Assembly (NCBI RefSeq): GCF_964275005.1
Contig: NC_092702.1
Location: 1,651,501 to 1,715,500 of the forward strand
Length of the DNA stretch: 64,000 nucleotides
Reading direction: 5' to 3'
Source: Diadema setosum
Taxonomy: Eukaryota > Echinodermata > Echinoidea > Diadematoida > Diadematidae
The stretch's first letter is position 1. The number at the start of each line of letters is the position of its first letter. Shown one piece after another: positions 12,711 through 50,005 of the stretch. The translations under genes and the position numbers were made by a program. The notes beneath the pieces were generated by a model, which ran no database searches, was not told the DNA's origin, and was given only the letters and a program-made list of their open reading frames with translations.

Positions 12711-14450
12711 GTGCTGTCAGTCTGACATATTAAATTTTGAATTGAGGCATTGATATAACTTTCCATTACACCACATATTTATGAAATTATCACATTTAAT
12801 CTATGGTTACACACTTTGTTTTATTATTGGATAAATAAAATTTGACTGTGAAAAAAAAAATAGGTTTGCCAAGATTGACCATGAAGACTAGTAGTGATTT
12901 GATATAAGGCACCCCTGATCATGTCATGGCATTCAATATTATCAACCACTGAGCCTCGAGTTATTTTCCCCTGTTCTGCTTGAGAAAAACACATTGGAAT
13001 AATGTACACACAAATTTTTGAAAGCACAATAGGCAACCAAAGTATGTAATTTCTTGAAAAGTGGTAGCCTGACACTGATTATATTTCTGGTGGCCCCCAT
13101 GCTACTTGCTAAATGTTGAGCATTGTATAAGGGTATTTGTTTAAAATACATTGACAGCCTCACTTGAAAACATAGAAGTCAATTTGTGAACACCTGTAAT
13201 TCAATAGGAAACTGATATCATTTCTTTCATATCTATTCTTCACTTTTCATGTTCGCATGGCTTGGGACATTTCAAATTCTAGTGATGCCACATCTAGTCA
13301 TATTCACTTAAAACAGACTTACAGTCATCTAGAACGAGAACAATTGAGATTCATTTATAAATCATGCGAGATCACCATGAAATGAATGCGAGAGAACATT
13401 GTTTAAGATGTAAAATGATTACCCAGAAACTCTGTGATTCTATAATACTAAACACAAAAGCACTTGTAGATGTTGTAGATGTAAAGTGAACATATTACCA
13501 GGAACTGTGATATTATGATAACACAACAGCACGTGAACATTCACCATCAGAAGCGAAATGTTTCTATTGAAAAGTGATCATTTCGTCTTTAATGTGTGCT
13601 CACTTATGTATGTCTCTACAGATCACTCTCATTTTCACACAGTAGTTAGTCAATAAAGGTTGAAATGGCTCTGCCAAATGATACTGCTAAAAACTTTATA
13701 ATTCACAAGTTGCACCACTTTGATTATGGAAGTTAATTTTTTAATTGTGTGTAGTACAAAATACTGGGTATGTATTAGTGTATCGAGATCGGCATCTACG
13801 ATTCGTCAATAGAGGGCGAGAGACCGGTATTATACGATGCACATATTGACTATAAATTATTCATTGTCAATATGCCAAACTTTCCGGGTTTTTTTTTCTC
13901 TCTCTCTCTCTCTCTCTCCCTTCTCCCTCTTCCCCTCCTTCTTTCTCCTTCTCTCTTCCCTTCTCTTGCTTTCTCCCTCCCTCTCTCTGTCACAGACATA
14001 CAAACACACACACATACAGATTTTTGAATGACGTGGCAGCTCGTGGTTCAGACTTTCAATAACATGCCCTTAAATGAAATCCACCCACCGACACTCATAT
14101 TTGGTGGTTATTCTCTCTTGAGCTAGACTGTGCCGTACGACTATTTTTCAAATCATCTGTTGTTGTTGTTGTTGTTGTTTTAATCAATGTTATAGATTCA
14201 AGAAATCTCTGTCTACTACGGCTCTGTAATGCTCATCATGAATGATTATTGCACAATATTGGTTACAGATGAATAGATGAGCAGGTGTATGTCGATAGAC
14301 AGAATAATGTTTAAACTAATGATGATATCAAAATTATGGTATACTAATGTTGATTTTAACAATGATGATGTTAGTAGTAAAAGTAAAAATATTGAGTATG
14401 ACAATCACGCAAATGATAATGCTAGTAATGATAATAATGGCAATCATCAT
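12711..14450. other. Intergenic DNA with TC microsatellite
   Basis: No gene recognised. A TC-rich microsatellite at about 13893-13990 accounts for the low-complexity ORF there. A GTT repeat lies at 14159-14179. Confidence 0.5.
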
Positions 14451-14454
14451 TAAT

Positions 14455-14575
14455 TCAATTCAATTCAATTCATTTTAATCGTCCAATAAAAAACATTGCG
14501 CAGGAAATTCAGTGTGGTATTTTCACACATAAATGACGAAGCATAAAAATACAATACAAAGAGAGAGAGAGAGCA
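14455..14575 (-). mobile_element. LINE-like 3' tail on the minus strand
   Basis: The run TTCAATTCAATTCAATTCA at about 14454-14472, next to TCGTCCAATAAA, reads on the minus strand as TTTATTGGACGA followed by a GAATT pentamer tail. This matches the tail style of the LINE at 12.7 kb. A GAGA run follows at 14560. The left boundary is not defined. Confidence 0.45.
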
Positions 14576-14770
14576 ACATGAAATAGTATACACATGATAG
14601 ATAAATAACCGAACATTTATGCAAAGTTAAACTGAAAAGAACAATCGTATAAAAACGTGGCAGAAAAACCGACTCCATTGGCATGATGCCCAATCTCACC
14701 CCCCCCCCCCCCCCCATGTCAGCCCGCGATAAACTGAAACAACTCACACTAACTCATCACATTATCATCA

Positions 14771-15276
14771 CAGGGCCGGCGCCGCGTTTTGGAAAGTGAG
14801 CGGGCCCAGTTTATATTATTTATGGTGCCATTTCCACTTTACCATAGTACTATTCTGCCTTTTGTAAGTTCTGGAACAGTTTCGCAGATTAATCGGCTTG
14901 GGAAAAAACAACTACAACAACTTACTGTTCTCTAAAACGAGGCATTTTAATTTCGCCAATTTCGCGCCAGCTGAGTTTCGCGAAATTAAAATGCACGCTA
15001 AAGATCTTGTTTACGCTATATACATTGAATGTTAGAGGCAACTCAAGAAATTCACTGCTGCGAATAAGGCCGTCGGCTCCCATTTGCAAAAATGTCATGC
15101 CGCGAAAATATCGTGTTTAATTTTTCATTTTCTGTACCGCACTTCCAGGGGAAAAAAGTGTGTACGAGTAGGGGGAGGGCAAAGTGGTTAGACCCTATAA
15201 ATTTCTTTGTATTGTGCTAAAACGAGGAATGTTCGCGTACATTTTAATTTCGCGAATTTCGGTTGCGTCGGTCCTG
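14771..15276. mobile_element. CAGGGCCGGCGCC-ended element with nested MITEs
   Basis: Left end CAGGGCCGGCGCCGCG pairs imperfectly with GGTTGCGTCGGTCCTG at the right. Its AGTGTG/GGGCCC-type content relates it to the element at 10628-10910. A decayed inverted CTGTAAAAC MITE (about 14928-15120) and a second fragment of the same MITE family (about 15218-15262) lie inside it. Confidence 0.65.
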
Positions 15277-15324
15277 CATTATAGCAGTAATAAAAATTAG
15301 GGGAAAAAATACTGTCATGGAAAT

Positions 15325-15470
15325 GAGATGTTAGTGGTTATAAGAGCAAGGGCTCAAGGGTTCGAGTTACCCTAATTATTGAACAATGGCGAGCAAGGGA
15401 ACAGCTCAATGTTACCCTATTTTTGCTTGAGTAATCTGTTCATCCACGGAAAAACAATAGAAAACAAAAA
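15325..15470 (+). mobile_element. Possible tRNA-derived SINE fragment
   Basis: A TTAGTGGTTA box-A-like stretch is followed 25 bp later by GGTTCGAGTTAC, one or two changes from a pol III box B. An A-rich tail follows at 15460-15485. Weak evidence. Confidence 0.3.
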
Positions 15471-15485
15471 TAAAAACAAACAAAA

Positions 15486-16442
15486 AAGTATGAAGTAAGC
15501 CTAATTAAACTTAAGACATGGGCTTCTAATCTCAAATATGTGCTATAAGATTTGTAATGTAAATAATGTATAAATAATTAAACACGAATCTCATATTTTT
15601 ATCTATATAAACAAAGCAGCAAACAACGCTGATGCTTTTTTAACGCTAAAGTGAGCTTTACGGCTGCCGATGATTCGGCCTTGTATAAGATAATCACTAA
15701 TTATTATTCTTTTTGTTTTAAACCCATACGCTTACTTTATTTAAGTACAATTCATTAGATGAAAGTACGTTGTGCTCGTTTGTCATGGAGTTTTATGTAT
15801 ATACCGAAATCGATGTAACTCTTGATTTGATTTGATTTTCGATGGAAAAATTAGCTGCAGGCGGCTGTTAACAGATAAGAACTGAAAAATGCTAGCGTTA
15901 ATTTGATAATATTGGTGGCGCTGTCCTGCAATTAATATTCTGCACGGTGCGTTTTACGCTTGTTTTCGCTGGGGGGGGGGGGTGGGGTTGAGGCAGAAGA
16001 AGAAGAGAAACATAAGAAAATAATCTGTTTTAAGTCTTGGTAGCATCAAATACGAATTAAAACGTACGGGCGAAAGGGGATGGATTTCCCAACCTCTGTT
16101 ACAAGAATAAAAGTTACGCCGATTTTCGTGTTTACCATACAGAGCTATGGGTATGTCCTTGCCTAATACCATGGACCTAATACACATGGACATTCATCGT
16201 ATCGTTAATCATTCCATGCACCTGTACATCTCCGAAAGCGCCACACAGACATTTTTAGCATGCTTCACTGCTTTGATCCCATGATCGTCACCACCAGCAA
16301 GCCGGGAGAAGAACGAGACGGAGATTCGAGAAATCTAAAACTATATGCGCAGAACAAAATAAGCAGGCAGTTTTTAAAAGAAAGCTAACATTTCGGCAGA
16401 ATGATTGTCATTTGTGATCTCAATATTTCACTTTCTCCAGCT
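15486..16442. other. Unassigned intergenic DNA
   Basis: No gene or clear repeat. A G-run lies at 15971-15980. The minus-strand ORF at 15954-16193 has no recognisable domain. Confidence 0.4.
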
Positions 16443-17880
16443 CAGTGGCGTATCTAGGGAAAACGGCGCCCGGGGCAAGCGCGAAAATTGCGTCCCTAAT
16501 TTCTGAAAAAGTGTTCAACCCCAACCCCACGCCGGTAGGGACTATAAAAAAAGTCCACATGATATGATTTTTCAAGCACTTAAAAGGGGTCTTTTGAGGG
16601 TGATTTAAATGTAATAAATTTTGATAAATTATGGCGAGCGAGCGCAGCGAGCGAGCCGAAAATTTTTGTATTTTAGCTTACAAAACATGGAATTCTTGTC
16701 ATTTTTTTTTTTTTTGGTTATTAAATCTTACAATTTTAATCAAGATGTAGTGACGGCCTTATAGATAACGATTTATACCAACAAACTGAGGACTTGAATA
16801 AAAATACTCCAAATTAGTACGCGCGAGTGGGTCGAAATTTGTATATTTCAGCGTCATCATCACGTTTTGTTCTTATCTTTTCTCTTTTTTTTTTTGCTTA
16901 TTAAATCTTACAATTTTGGCGAGCGAGCGCAGCGAGCGAGCCGAAAATTTTTGTATTTCAGCTTACAAAACATGGAATTCTTGTCATTTTTTGCTTATTA
17001 AATCTTACAATTTTAATCAAGATATAGTGACGGCCTTACTTTATAGATAACGATTTATACCAACAAACTGAGGACTTGAATAAAAATACTCTACTGTAAA
17101 TTAGTACGCGCGAGTGAGCCGATATTTGTATATTTCAGCGTCATCATCACGTTTTGTTCTTATCTTTTCTCTTTTTTTGATAAATTTTGGCGAGCGAGCG
17201 CAGGAGCGAGCCGAAAATTTTTGTATTTCAGCTTACAAAACATGGAATTCTTGTCAATTTTTGCTTATTAAGTCTTACAATTCTAATCAAGATAAATAGT
17301 GACGGCCTTATAGATAACGATTTATACCAACAAACTGAGGACTTGAAAAAATACTCTAAATTTGTACTAGCGAGTGAGCCGAAATTTGTATATTTCCGCG
17401 TCATCATTACGTTTTGTTTTTATCTCATTTGATTTTGGGGTTTTTTTTTGCGGCCCCCCCCCCCCCATGTTCGAAACCGTTGGCGCCCTCTTTTGATCCA
17501 ATCGGCGATCGCTTCAGAACGAAAGAAATTGCAGCCGCTGCTCCGTGTAACATTTTGCCTGCTAAATATAAAATGACATGTGTGAACACAATAGACATTG
17601 CCAATTTGTCGGCGTCATCATCACGTTTTGTTCTTATCTTTTTTTTTCTTTTTTTTTTGGCGAGCGAGCGCGGCGAGCGAGCCGAAAATTTGTGTATTTC
17701 AGCTTACAAAACATTCACATTTTTGTGTGAACACATTGTCAATTTGTCCGCGTCATCATCATGTTTTGGTTTTATCTTGTTTGATTTGGTTTTCTGCCCC
17801 CACCCCCCCCCCCCAAATTCTCCCTCCCCCCCCCCCTCCCCCATGCTCTGCCAAATTTCGAATTTCTGGTTAAAACTATA
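16443..17880. mobile_element. CAGTGGCGTA-ended element with internal tandem repeats
   Basis: The left end CAGTGGCGTATCTAGGG matches a widespread hAT-like terminus. A unit of about 270-285 bp then repeats: copies start with GGCGAGCGAGCGCAGCGAGC or close variants near 16632, 16918, 17189 and 17659 (the last truncated and diverged). Each unit includes TTACAAAACATGGAATTC, CTTACAATTTTAATCAAG, GTGACGGCCTTA and GCGTCATCATCACGTTTTG. Long C-runs close the region (17452-17466 and 17801-17842). I could not find a matching right end. Confidence 0.75.
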
Positions 17881-18379
17881 GGCCTAGGCCTATGGGCCAC
17901 GGTGTCCCCAAAAGTAGGCCTATAGGTCTACTAACTTAGTACATATTCATTTCGTGGTCACATGGTTAAAAAAAAGTACTATTTTTTGTAGTCAGTTCTG
18001 CCCATAGTTTTAGACAAAACTCTTAAGTCAAAGTATTATTTGTGCATTATGTAATAAGACTAGGAATACTAAGCTAATGTAATTAGTAGGCCTATTGGAA
18101 GAATACAATCTTATTAAGATGTCAACGTCCTCTACAAATGGACGCTAGGATTACAACCCATAGAATAGAAATCTACTGTTACAAGTCCTTTCTTCAGATA
18201 CTAATTGTAACAGCCGCAATTTCTGGACTTCCTTCACCACCCAGAATGTTTAATTACCATAATTTTATAGCTGTCGTCACATAATATTGAGGAATTTGAT
18301 GAAAGCCATTTTTATCCCAATGACGTAATCCAAAGTGTCCCGACTCGACACGTCAGTTACACGTACAGCTAAACACGCA

Positions 18380-18380
<1 letters not shown>
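17881..18380. other. Upstream flank of the PI4K2 gene
   Basis: No repeat recognised apart from TAGGCCTA motifs at 17880-17930. A TGACGTAA at 18320, similar to a CRE/ATF site, lies about 430 bp before the start codon and is a candidate regulatory site only. Confidence 0.35.
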
Positions 18381-42146
<23,766 letters not shown>

Positions 42147-45100
42147 TGCTTGTTGCGAAGGTGGTTGCCATGGTGGTTGCCATGGTGACAGCAGGAGAGA
42201 AAAAAATCCATGGTCCCTTCCTGTATTCTGACCTTCAAATGTGACTATTCCACTGTCTGTATCTCTTCGTACTGCAAAATAGTAAATGGCTGGGTGCAGT
42301 ATGGCAGATGGTGTACTGGAAGATCCCCGCTGAAGGTGGAGAGAGGAATATTTGTTGGATTACAGGGAAAGGTGTGGTCAAAGTATGGTGTCTAGTCAGA
42401 CCTGCTAGGGGCTAATGGTGATGGGAAGGGGCGTGGCAGTGGTTTTAGAAGACACTGCCCTGGGAGTGTATCTCACATACTGGCTATAGATGCCAAAGTT
42501 GGTGTGAGAGTCAAGACACTGCCCCGTGGGAGAAGGAGGAGGAGCCCTGCTGATATCTTGCAATGCATGCTACCTTAAAACTAAACAGTAAATCTCTTGT
42601 TTCCCCCTTTAAATCCTGCCGGATATATGATTTGAGCATGAAGCACAAAGGAACAGTGCTATTATTGCAACCATGCCTTACAAAATGATAAGTGTGAACC
42701 TGCCTTAAAGAAGTAATAACTCCCAATCAAACTGATTGACCTGAGGTGTTGGTTGTTTGTCGTTTCTTATGAGAACTTGCAGTAGGTTTTTAAGGAACTT
42801 GTTTAGTTAATCTGCAGTGGTGGTGATTGTAGTTACTTTTTTCTTTTTCAGCTATGTTGATTTCTTTGTGAACTCTAAATTTCCCTGTTTTCATTCAACC
42901 AGATTACATAGTAAACGTTTTCAGGAAATATTTTCCACTTTTTTCTTTCTTTTTGCCTGTTCTGAAATCCTGTGTCTTCTGGAGGAGCCGTAATCATTCA
43001 CATTTTTAGTTATTTCAAGTTTGAAGAGTTATAGCAGAGAATTGAATTAATCAGACAGTAGAAATAGAAAGAAAGCTATTCGATGTTACAAAGCTGTGAT
43101 GTCCTGTTTTCCTGGACAAGCCAGTAATTTTACATAATGTGGAAATAATTTGCATGACAATTCTAGAAGAATAGGGTCATGTTCTTATTTTAAGCCACAA
43201 ATTCATCAGTTGTATGAGGATATATGTTTAAACTGTGGTCAAAACAATGACTGTTTGCCCAATTTAGGGAGCTGTGGGCATCTTCATCCAAAATATTATC
43301 CCTTTGTGTAGTGTGCATGAGTTTTCACTGTGGCAACTATTATATCCTTTTATATGTTGGATCCATTGCAGTGAGTCTTAGTCACAGTAGTAAACAAAAT
43401 ATGCATGACTTGCATTAATGACTTTATAGTCCTAGTATTTGATGTGCCAGAGAGAAATGCATTGCACTGTATAATGACTGGCAGATAGTCTCAAGTCTCA
43501 GAGAGAAAAAAAAAATTGCCATCTCAAGGAAACCTTTCGTATTTTGTCATCAAATTTTGATGCCTTCCATCAGATGAGGCACAGGTCAAGGGTCACAGAA
43601 CTCCTTTACGCGCAAATTTGCAAAGGAGAGAGGTGATGGTGAAGGCTTGATTGATAATGGCATACTTTAATTTCAACTTTTCGATGGCCATGGGGCATTA
43701 TTTGTTTTATTATAGTGAAAGGAGAAAGAGAAGAAAGGTGCTTGGGTTATTGTGATACATAGATGTGCTGCATATGAATCACTTCTTAACTGATAACCAT
43801 AGATACCCAGCTTGCATATAGTATGAACAATATCTCGTGACAGTTGTTAGAGGGGTTCATAAGTTTATCAGACCAACCACTAAAGATCTCTTGAACAGCG
43901 AGTGTATTCTCTTACTAAAGTAAGTTAACGACAACGTGCGTTACATAATATCGAAAAAAAAATTGATGCTTGTGCAGGTATTTAAATCTTTCTTTTGATA
44001 CTGCATTATAGAAAAGTGACATTTTGATGTGATAGGTGCATAATCCAGCCTTACTGTCAGTTCTTGAGACACAGTGGGCAGATTTTGAGCCAGATGAATG
44101 TGATCAAAGAGAGTTATTGTGAGAAGAGGGAATATGATACAGTCACAGGGTGAGAGAAGATTTATTTTAAAGTTCATCAGAAGATGAATTGATGGCCAGT
44201 TTTAACCGCCGTATAATATCACAGTAAGATATGTTTGGATGAGGTCAGAAGCAGTGGCTCTAGACATAAAGCAAAAATACATAATTATGACTTCAAATTT
44301 AATATTGTGTTTGAAGTTAGTGTATTTTTGGGTTATAATTAAAAAACAGCAGAGAAAGAAACCAGTCAAAAATATAAAAAGGAAGAGAACAAAATGTAGA
44401 CTTAGATCTTGGACTCCACTGAAGATAACAGAAGGCACTTGTGTTTCTGTGAGAACCCTTGGTTACCGTGGTATCCAATAAAAATGGAGAACATATATAA
44501 AGTAATGATAAGAAGTGTATGAGAAAACAGTAATAGTGACCAAGTGAATATAGAATGTATGAATCATCAAACAACTCTGTATTAGACAGTAGCGAGAAAA
44601 GACAACGACAGAAAGTATGAAATTCAGGATTTATAGAAGAGTTGATTTTTGGCATTTTGTTTGTGTACATTCAAGTATTTATCTGATCTCCCATTTGCAA
44701 GCAAACAATTAATGTGAATGATCTATATGTCCAGAGATCACATTTTAATAATGAAAATCACATATTGATAAAGAAATAACATTCCATTGCATCCTTCCAG
44801 CAAAGCTATGGAACTCTTCAAATTCACTTGGCAAAATGCTGTAGAACCAGAAATTTTTGTCTGCATGAAATGTGATAAATTTTTTTGAGGAGCCAAGATC
44901 CACAAAGGTAGAATGCACCCCAGAGTGTTTGTCTGCATAATGCATTGAATGCCAGTGGCGATTCACTGAAGCTTCATGCCGTGAAAAAGGCCATTGGCTC
45001 CAATATGTGAAAATTTTCATACAGAGAATGTTTCTGGCGTACAGTTTATTTGTCGCTGAGAGAATGGTAGATGATGTGCTTTGGCAGAAAGAGCATAAGT

Positions 45101-47819
45101 GTATGCAAATGTGATGAATGGAGCCTTTATATGAGATTTGTGTTAATACATAGTATGTATGGATATCACAGAGAGTGTATCACTTTACTACCAGACATGA
45201 AGATTCCTACACTGTAATAGATGTGAGCCAAAGAATCCCTGTGAAATTTGACATAAATTGCTTATTTCCTTTATTTCTTGTGATCATTATTCAACTTTCT
45301 AGAAATTCAGGAATTTTGTCATTTTTATTTTGTGACACAATGTCCAGGTATAGACTTCAAAAACTGTTGTCAAATGGAAGTCATGGGATTTTCATTGGAA
45401 AAGTGAAGTGCAAAGACTACATTCACATGTATGATTTAGTCACAAAGTGGAAAATGTTTATTTTGGTATCTGAAGTGACCATGTTAATGTGATGGACAGT
45501 TCTCGAGTGTTGAAACAAGATTAAAATTTGACTCTTTTAATTTGATTGACGCTCAGGATTAGCGAAAGGTATGCTCTAAACAATTCTTCTTACCAAGTGC
45601 AATATATACACAGGATTTGGGAGATGAAAATTGTTAAAACTGTAACATTTACACAGAATACTGGGTCGTAAGCATCTGACTAAGTATATAAAAGGACCAA
45701 TAAGAATTTAAGGAATCCATTACTTCGAAGAATCAAATACAATCCTCTAGTACATCACTTTCAGTATGTTCACAAACTTCATAATTTTCAACAAGATTTA
45801 TGTAATCATTTACAAGATTTATTTTCAAAAATTTCTCTAACTTCTGCATATATTTCAAGAATATATTTATTGCTCTACTTTTGAGCCAAACAAGCTGGAG
45901 CCTATGTACCTCAGTTTGCAATGTCGTAAAGAGATGTGCAACCGAAAGAAGTGCATGTATAGCTCATTCTGTGTATATTGAACAAATTTGTACACAGTGT
46001 TGGTGAATTTAGGAAAGTCGGCATGTTTTTGCTTGTATATCTGGGTTTAGTGAAGATAGAAGATATTTAACACAGTGTATCTAATTATGGTTTTGTTTGC
46101 TTCCTTCTTTGTCTTGATGAGATGCAATCAATAAGGCAATACTTTTGTGTTTGTTTGCTATGAACATATTGTTCTGAGATACTAGTGTTTGTGGTATCAG
46201 AACACACTGCTTCATGTATGATAAAAAGATCTCACCCTATCCATGTATTACATAAATAGTACATGATCTTGAGTGCATTATACTGAAATTGCAAGCGTAC
46301 GGATGTACGACAAATGCATGTAATTTGCCAAAGTTCAGCTCTTTTTCACCAATCCTGAAGGCATAGGTGAGATAGAATTGCACAAGGACTAATCATGCAT
46401 TTGGAGTGTACATTGCATAGGATAGTGTGTGAAAGAGCATGTACTATGTGATAAAGTTAATGAAGTGCATTTATAACATCGATTTGTGTAGACCAGGGGG
46501 ATTTCCCGTGCAAAAGTTTTATATAATCTAGTTCACAGCCATGAACTAAAATGAAATCAGTGAATGTCAAGTGGTATCCAGTTCAACAGATCACAAATAA
46601 TATTATAAATACACTATTCACTTTATATGTATTTCTTTTGTTTTTATTTTTTGTTTTTGTTTTGTTTTATTGGTGAAAGATTAGACACAGTGGACAAAGT
46701 TATCTGGCATAAAGTGATAAAAAGACACCAGTTGTGGTGGCCAGAGAAGTCTTGATAGCTGTACTTTGGAGTAATTTAGTGATTTTATGTATATTTTTCA
46801 AAGCTTTCAAAATTAATTCAAGTGTTAGGAAATTTGATAGACTGTTCATTTAGATATAAAAAAAAAAGTATTCAGAAGTATAATGAAGTTAGACAATGGT
46901 GACAAGGAATTGTTATTTCAAGCATTTTACACATAATATCATTTTAAGCAAAATTGGTGCGATTGAAATTGCATAAAAGTACAATGATGGAAAAAAAAGA
47001 TGCTTGTTATTTTTGCTTGCCTGTTTGCATATCTTATTTCTTGATACATTTGTGATGGCATGAGTATAACAGTACCCTTTAACATGTATTTGACTGATTG
47101 TGTTAATTTGTTTTTAAGATCCAACATGTGTTGCCATGTGCCTTATTTCATGTTGTGTTTTGTGCATGAATATTCTTCTATAATGCCTAATCAAACCTGT
47201 CCTTTTATATAATTTCCTATCCAAATTTTCATCTACAAAGCATGTTTGTTGTGAAACTTCATTTTTTTTTAATGTGACAGTAGGCAAATGGTCTCAGACT
47301 AGTGTTTTGTGTTGAAATATTCTTACAAAGTACTGAACGATTATCAAACAAAGCTGTTTATATCACCCAACACCAGTGTGATATGTAGTCATTTTATAGA
47401 GTATAGTTGAAATTGTTCTTTCTGCTGAATAATGATCTTGCAGCATTTAAGAATTTCACTTTATCATTATTCAGTAGAAAATTCAACTGAAATTCAACTG
47501 AAAATGCAATATAAAACATGCACGTTTCAACCAGGATGCTCGTAAGCTTGGACTGTTCACGTGTTTATAGATTGCTATTAGATGATTCAAAAGTTTTCCC
47601 AAGAATTGTGTGACTAATAAGTAACTTTTGCTAAAGACTTCTTTTGTTTATGTAACACCAGAGTGAATGTGTTGGATATCAGAGTGGCTATTCAGGGTAT
47701 ACATGTACACAGAAATGCTAGGAATGTGACATCGGACTTTAAAACAGTTTCTAGCTTCAAAAGTTATTAAATGAGAGCAATGGGATATTAGTGTGACCTC
47801 ATTATTATTATACATTTGT

Positions 47820-47859
<40 letters not shown>

Positions 47860-48166
47860 TCTAGGAAGAGAAACCTAGCAAATATACAATGGCTGACCCT
47901 ATTTACACTTGATTGTACCTGAGCTTGAATATAATTCTATGTGCAGGGAATATTCCTCAACTTTGCAGTCATCTTCTGGTTGATTCTTGCTCTTTCTAAC
48001 ATTCTATCCAGGGTTCTCAGTATGGAAATCCCAAGATGGTGCACATTAAAAGTTTGCTGGTTCATCCTATCTTGAGATATAAATGATCCACTGCTGCTAT
48101 ATTCCTTTCACTATCTTCTTTCTTGGCTGGCTCATCACAGTAATTCTTCATGACAAAGAAGGGGCT
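42147..48166. other. PI4K2 3' UTR and intergenic DNA
   Basis: Six kilobases without a recognised gene. The 3' UTR end is not known; AATAAA at 44477-44482 is one candidate signal. A decayed inverted CTGTAAAAC MITE fragment is visible at about 44915-45020 (AAGGCCATTGGCTCCAA, ATGCATTGAATGCCAGTGGC). A 39-bp poly-T lies at 47822-47859. The 105-codon ORF at 45175-45492 has no recognisable domain. Confidence 0.5.
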
Positions 48167-48682
48167 AGGGGTGGTATTCTGAAAGTCTTCCTAAGTTTCT
48201 TCCCAACTCAGAAAGTTAGGAAGTGCCTAGGAAAGACGGAATTGGTATTCTGAAATTTCTTCATAGGAACTTCTTAATGCAAATTAGGTCATCCTTATCC
48301 CCATCCACGTCCTTTCTTTAGCCAATATAAAATGCCATATCATAAGGAACCATCCAATGACAATGGCATATAGGGTTAAAATCACATGTGCAGCATGTCC
48401 ACTTTCTCATCCCCATTTCTCGCATCAAAGTCAAGGGTTGGGCTTTCCTAAATATCTTCCTAAAATTCTTTCCTGAGTGCATTCTAGAATACCAAATTCT
48501 TCCTTCATCAGAAATTTGCATATCTCATCCTCATTTGCATATCTTCCTAAGTTTCTTCCTAAGTTTAGGAAAAAAAAGTTAGGAATACATTAGGAAGAAA
48601 CTTTGGAAGATTTTCAGAATACCACTTCGGAAAAAAAATCCTGCCTTCTTTCTTCCTAGAAAGGAGTACAGAATACCACCCC
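48167..48682. mobile_element. GGGGTGGTATTCTGAA-ended inverted-repeat element
   Basis: Ends GGGGTGGTATTCTGAAAGTC and ACAGAATACCACCCC. The same terminus is repeated internally near 48244 and 48618, with many TTCCTAAGTTTCTTCC/GGAAGAAACTT motifs on both strands. It is 516 bp and strongly foldable. Confidence 0.85.
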
Positions 48683-48723
48683 AGGTCTATAGTAAAATCT
48701 CAGGAAGGTCCCACAGGAAGATA

Positions 48724-48909
48724 CAGTGGACTCCCGTTATAATGAAGTCCTCGGGACCAGCAATTTTCTTTCATTATATCAAAATTTCGTTATAACCAAA
48801 CAAATAAACAATAAAAAAGCATAAAGAAAATAATGTTACGGCCTGAATTTTTATTTTGTTGTTACTGGAATTTCATCATGACCGTGTTCGCTATAACGGG
48901 AGTGCACTG
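48724..48909 (+). mobile_element. pogo/Tigger-like MITE, copy 2
   Basis: TA-flanked, ends CAGTGGACTCCCGTTATAA and CTATAACGGGAGTGCACTG. It is 186 bp and better preserved than the copy at 28270-28452. Confidence 0.88.
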
Positions 48910-50005
48910 TATATGGTCATAGAAAGTTGAGATCATATACTGAAGTTTTGTCATTTATGGAATAAACTAAAGAGGTTTCCTGTTTTTACATTTTATCATC
49001 CCAACTGTTAATCAGAGGACAAGGATTCATATTATTGTGTGTCAATGTAATGGAGTTACTGAATTAATTCCTGGGTCAAATACAGTGTAGTATGGTGAGA
49101 TAATGTGGTACAAAATATATTTTGATGTTGGATGTTGGGAGGCCTTTAATTTTTATCTTGTTTTGAGTGGAGCAGGATATGCTCACACATGAAACTTGTT
49201 GATGATGTTATGGTGCAGATCTGTATAATGCAGCTTTCTTTAACTTGCCTTTTCTAAGGGGCAAACTTTATATGGCACAATGAACTCCTAGAAATAGGCA
49301 AATGAATAGCTGAGCAAGTAGCTGCTGGAATGAGGGGCTTGAGTAGAGTGAGAATTATAGGAAATTTTCATTGGTAATGCATGGGAAATGTAGCGGACAT
49401 TTAAATTGATGACTGAATGATTTATTGACTTTGTGATGTTTTGTGTGAAACTGAGTTATATCAAAACCGTTAAATTGTTGAAAAGCATAAAACAATTAAA
49501 TTGTGACATGCAAAAATTTTGTGTGCATGTGAAATTAAGGCTGTGGAAATGTTGAGATTAAATGCTATATATTTCTGGCAGGAAATTAAAAACAACAAAG
49601 CAAACTTACTGACTTGCTCTTTGTCGGCCAAAGCATGAAATATGAGTTCAAAGTTTTATCATAACTGTGTGTCCAGTGTCACGACGCAAAGCAAGATATG
49701 TTGCCCTTCTTTGTGTATCATGTTGTCATATTATGTATTTTCTGTTTTGCTTTCAAACACAGATTGACATTAAAATGAAACATATCTATGTAATTACCTA
49801 GTGAATGTCTTATGTATCAGTTGTCAGTGGTGTTTGTTCTTGTAAATCACATGAGTGTAATCATTTTTTAACACCATGCCAACAATGGACATCTTGATGT
49901 AAAAGGCATATTAAGTTGCTGGAAGCAAGGCAAATGCTGCAGAGTTTATCTTTCATTTTTCTGAAATAATTTACAGGAGATATATGATACATAAGATGAT
50001 ATTAA
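48910..50005. other. AT-rich intergenic DNA, nothing recognised
   Basis: No exon, repeat or RNA gene that I can support. Confidence 0.4.

Noticed and set aside
17414-17881. 155-codon ORF with proline runs
   Set aside because: Read through tandem repeat units and C-runs of the CAGTGGCG element.
45175-45492. 105-codon ORF in the intergenic region
   Set aside because: AT-rich composition, no motif and no neighbouring exon or signal; kept only as an unassigned ORF.
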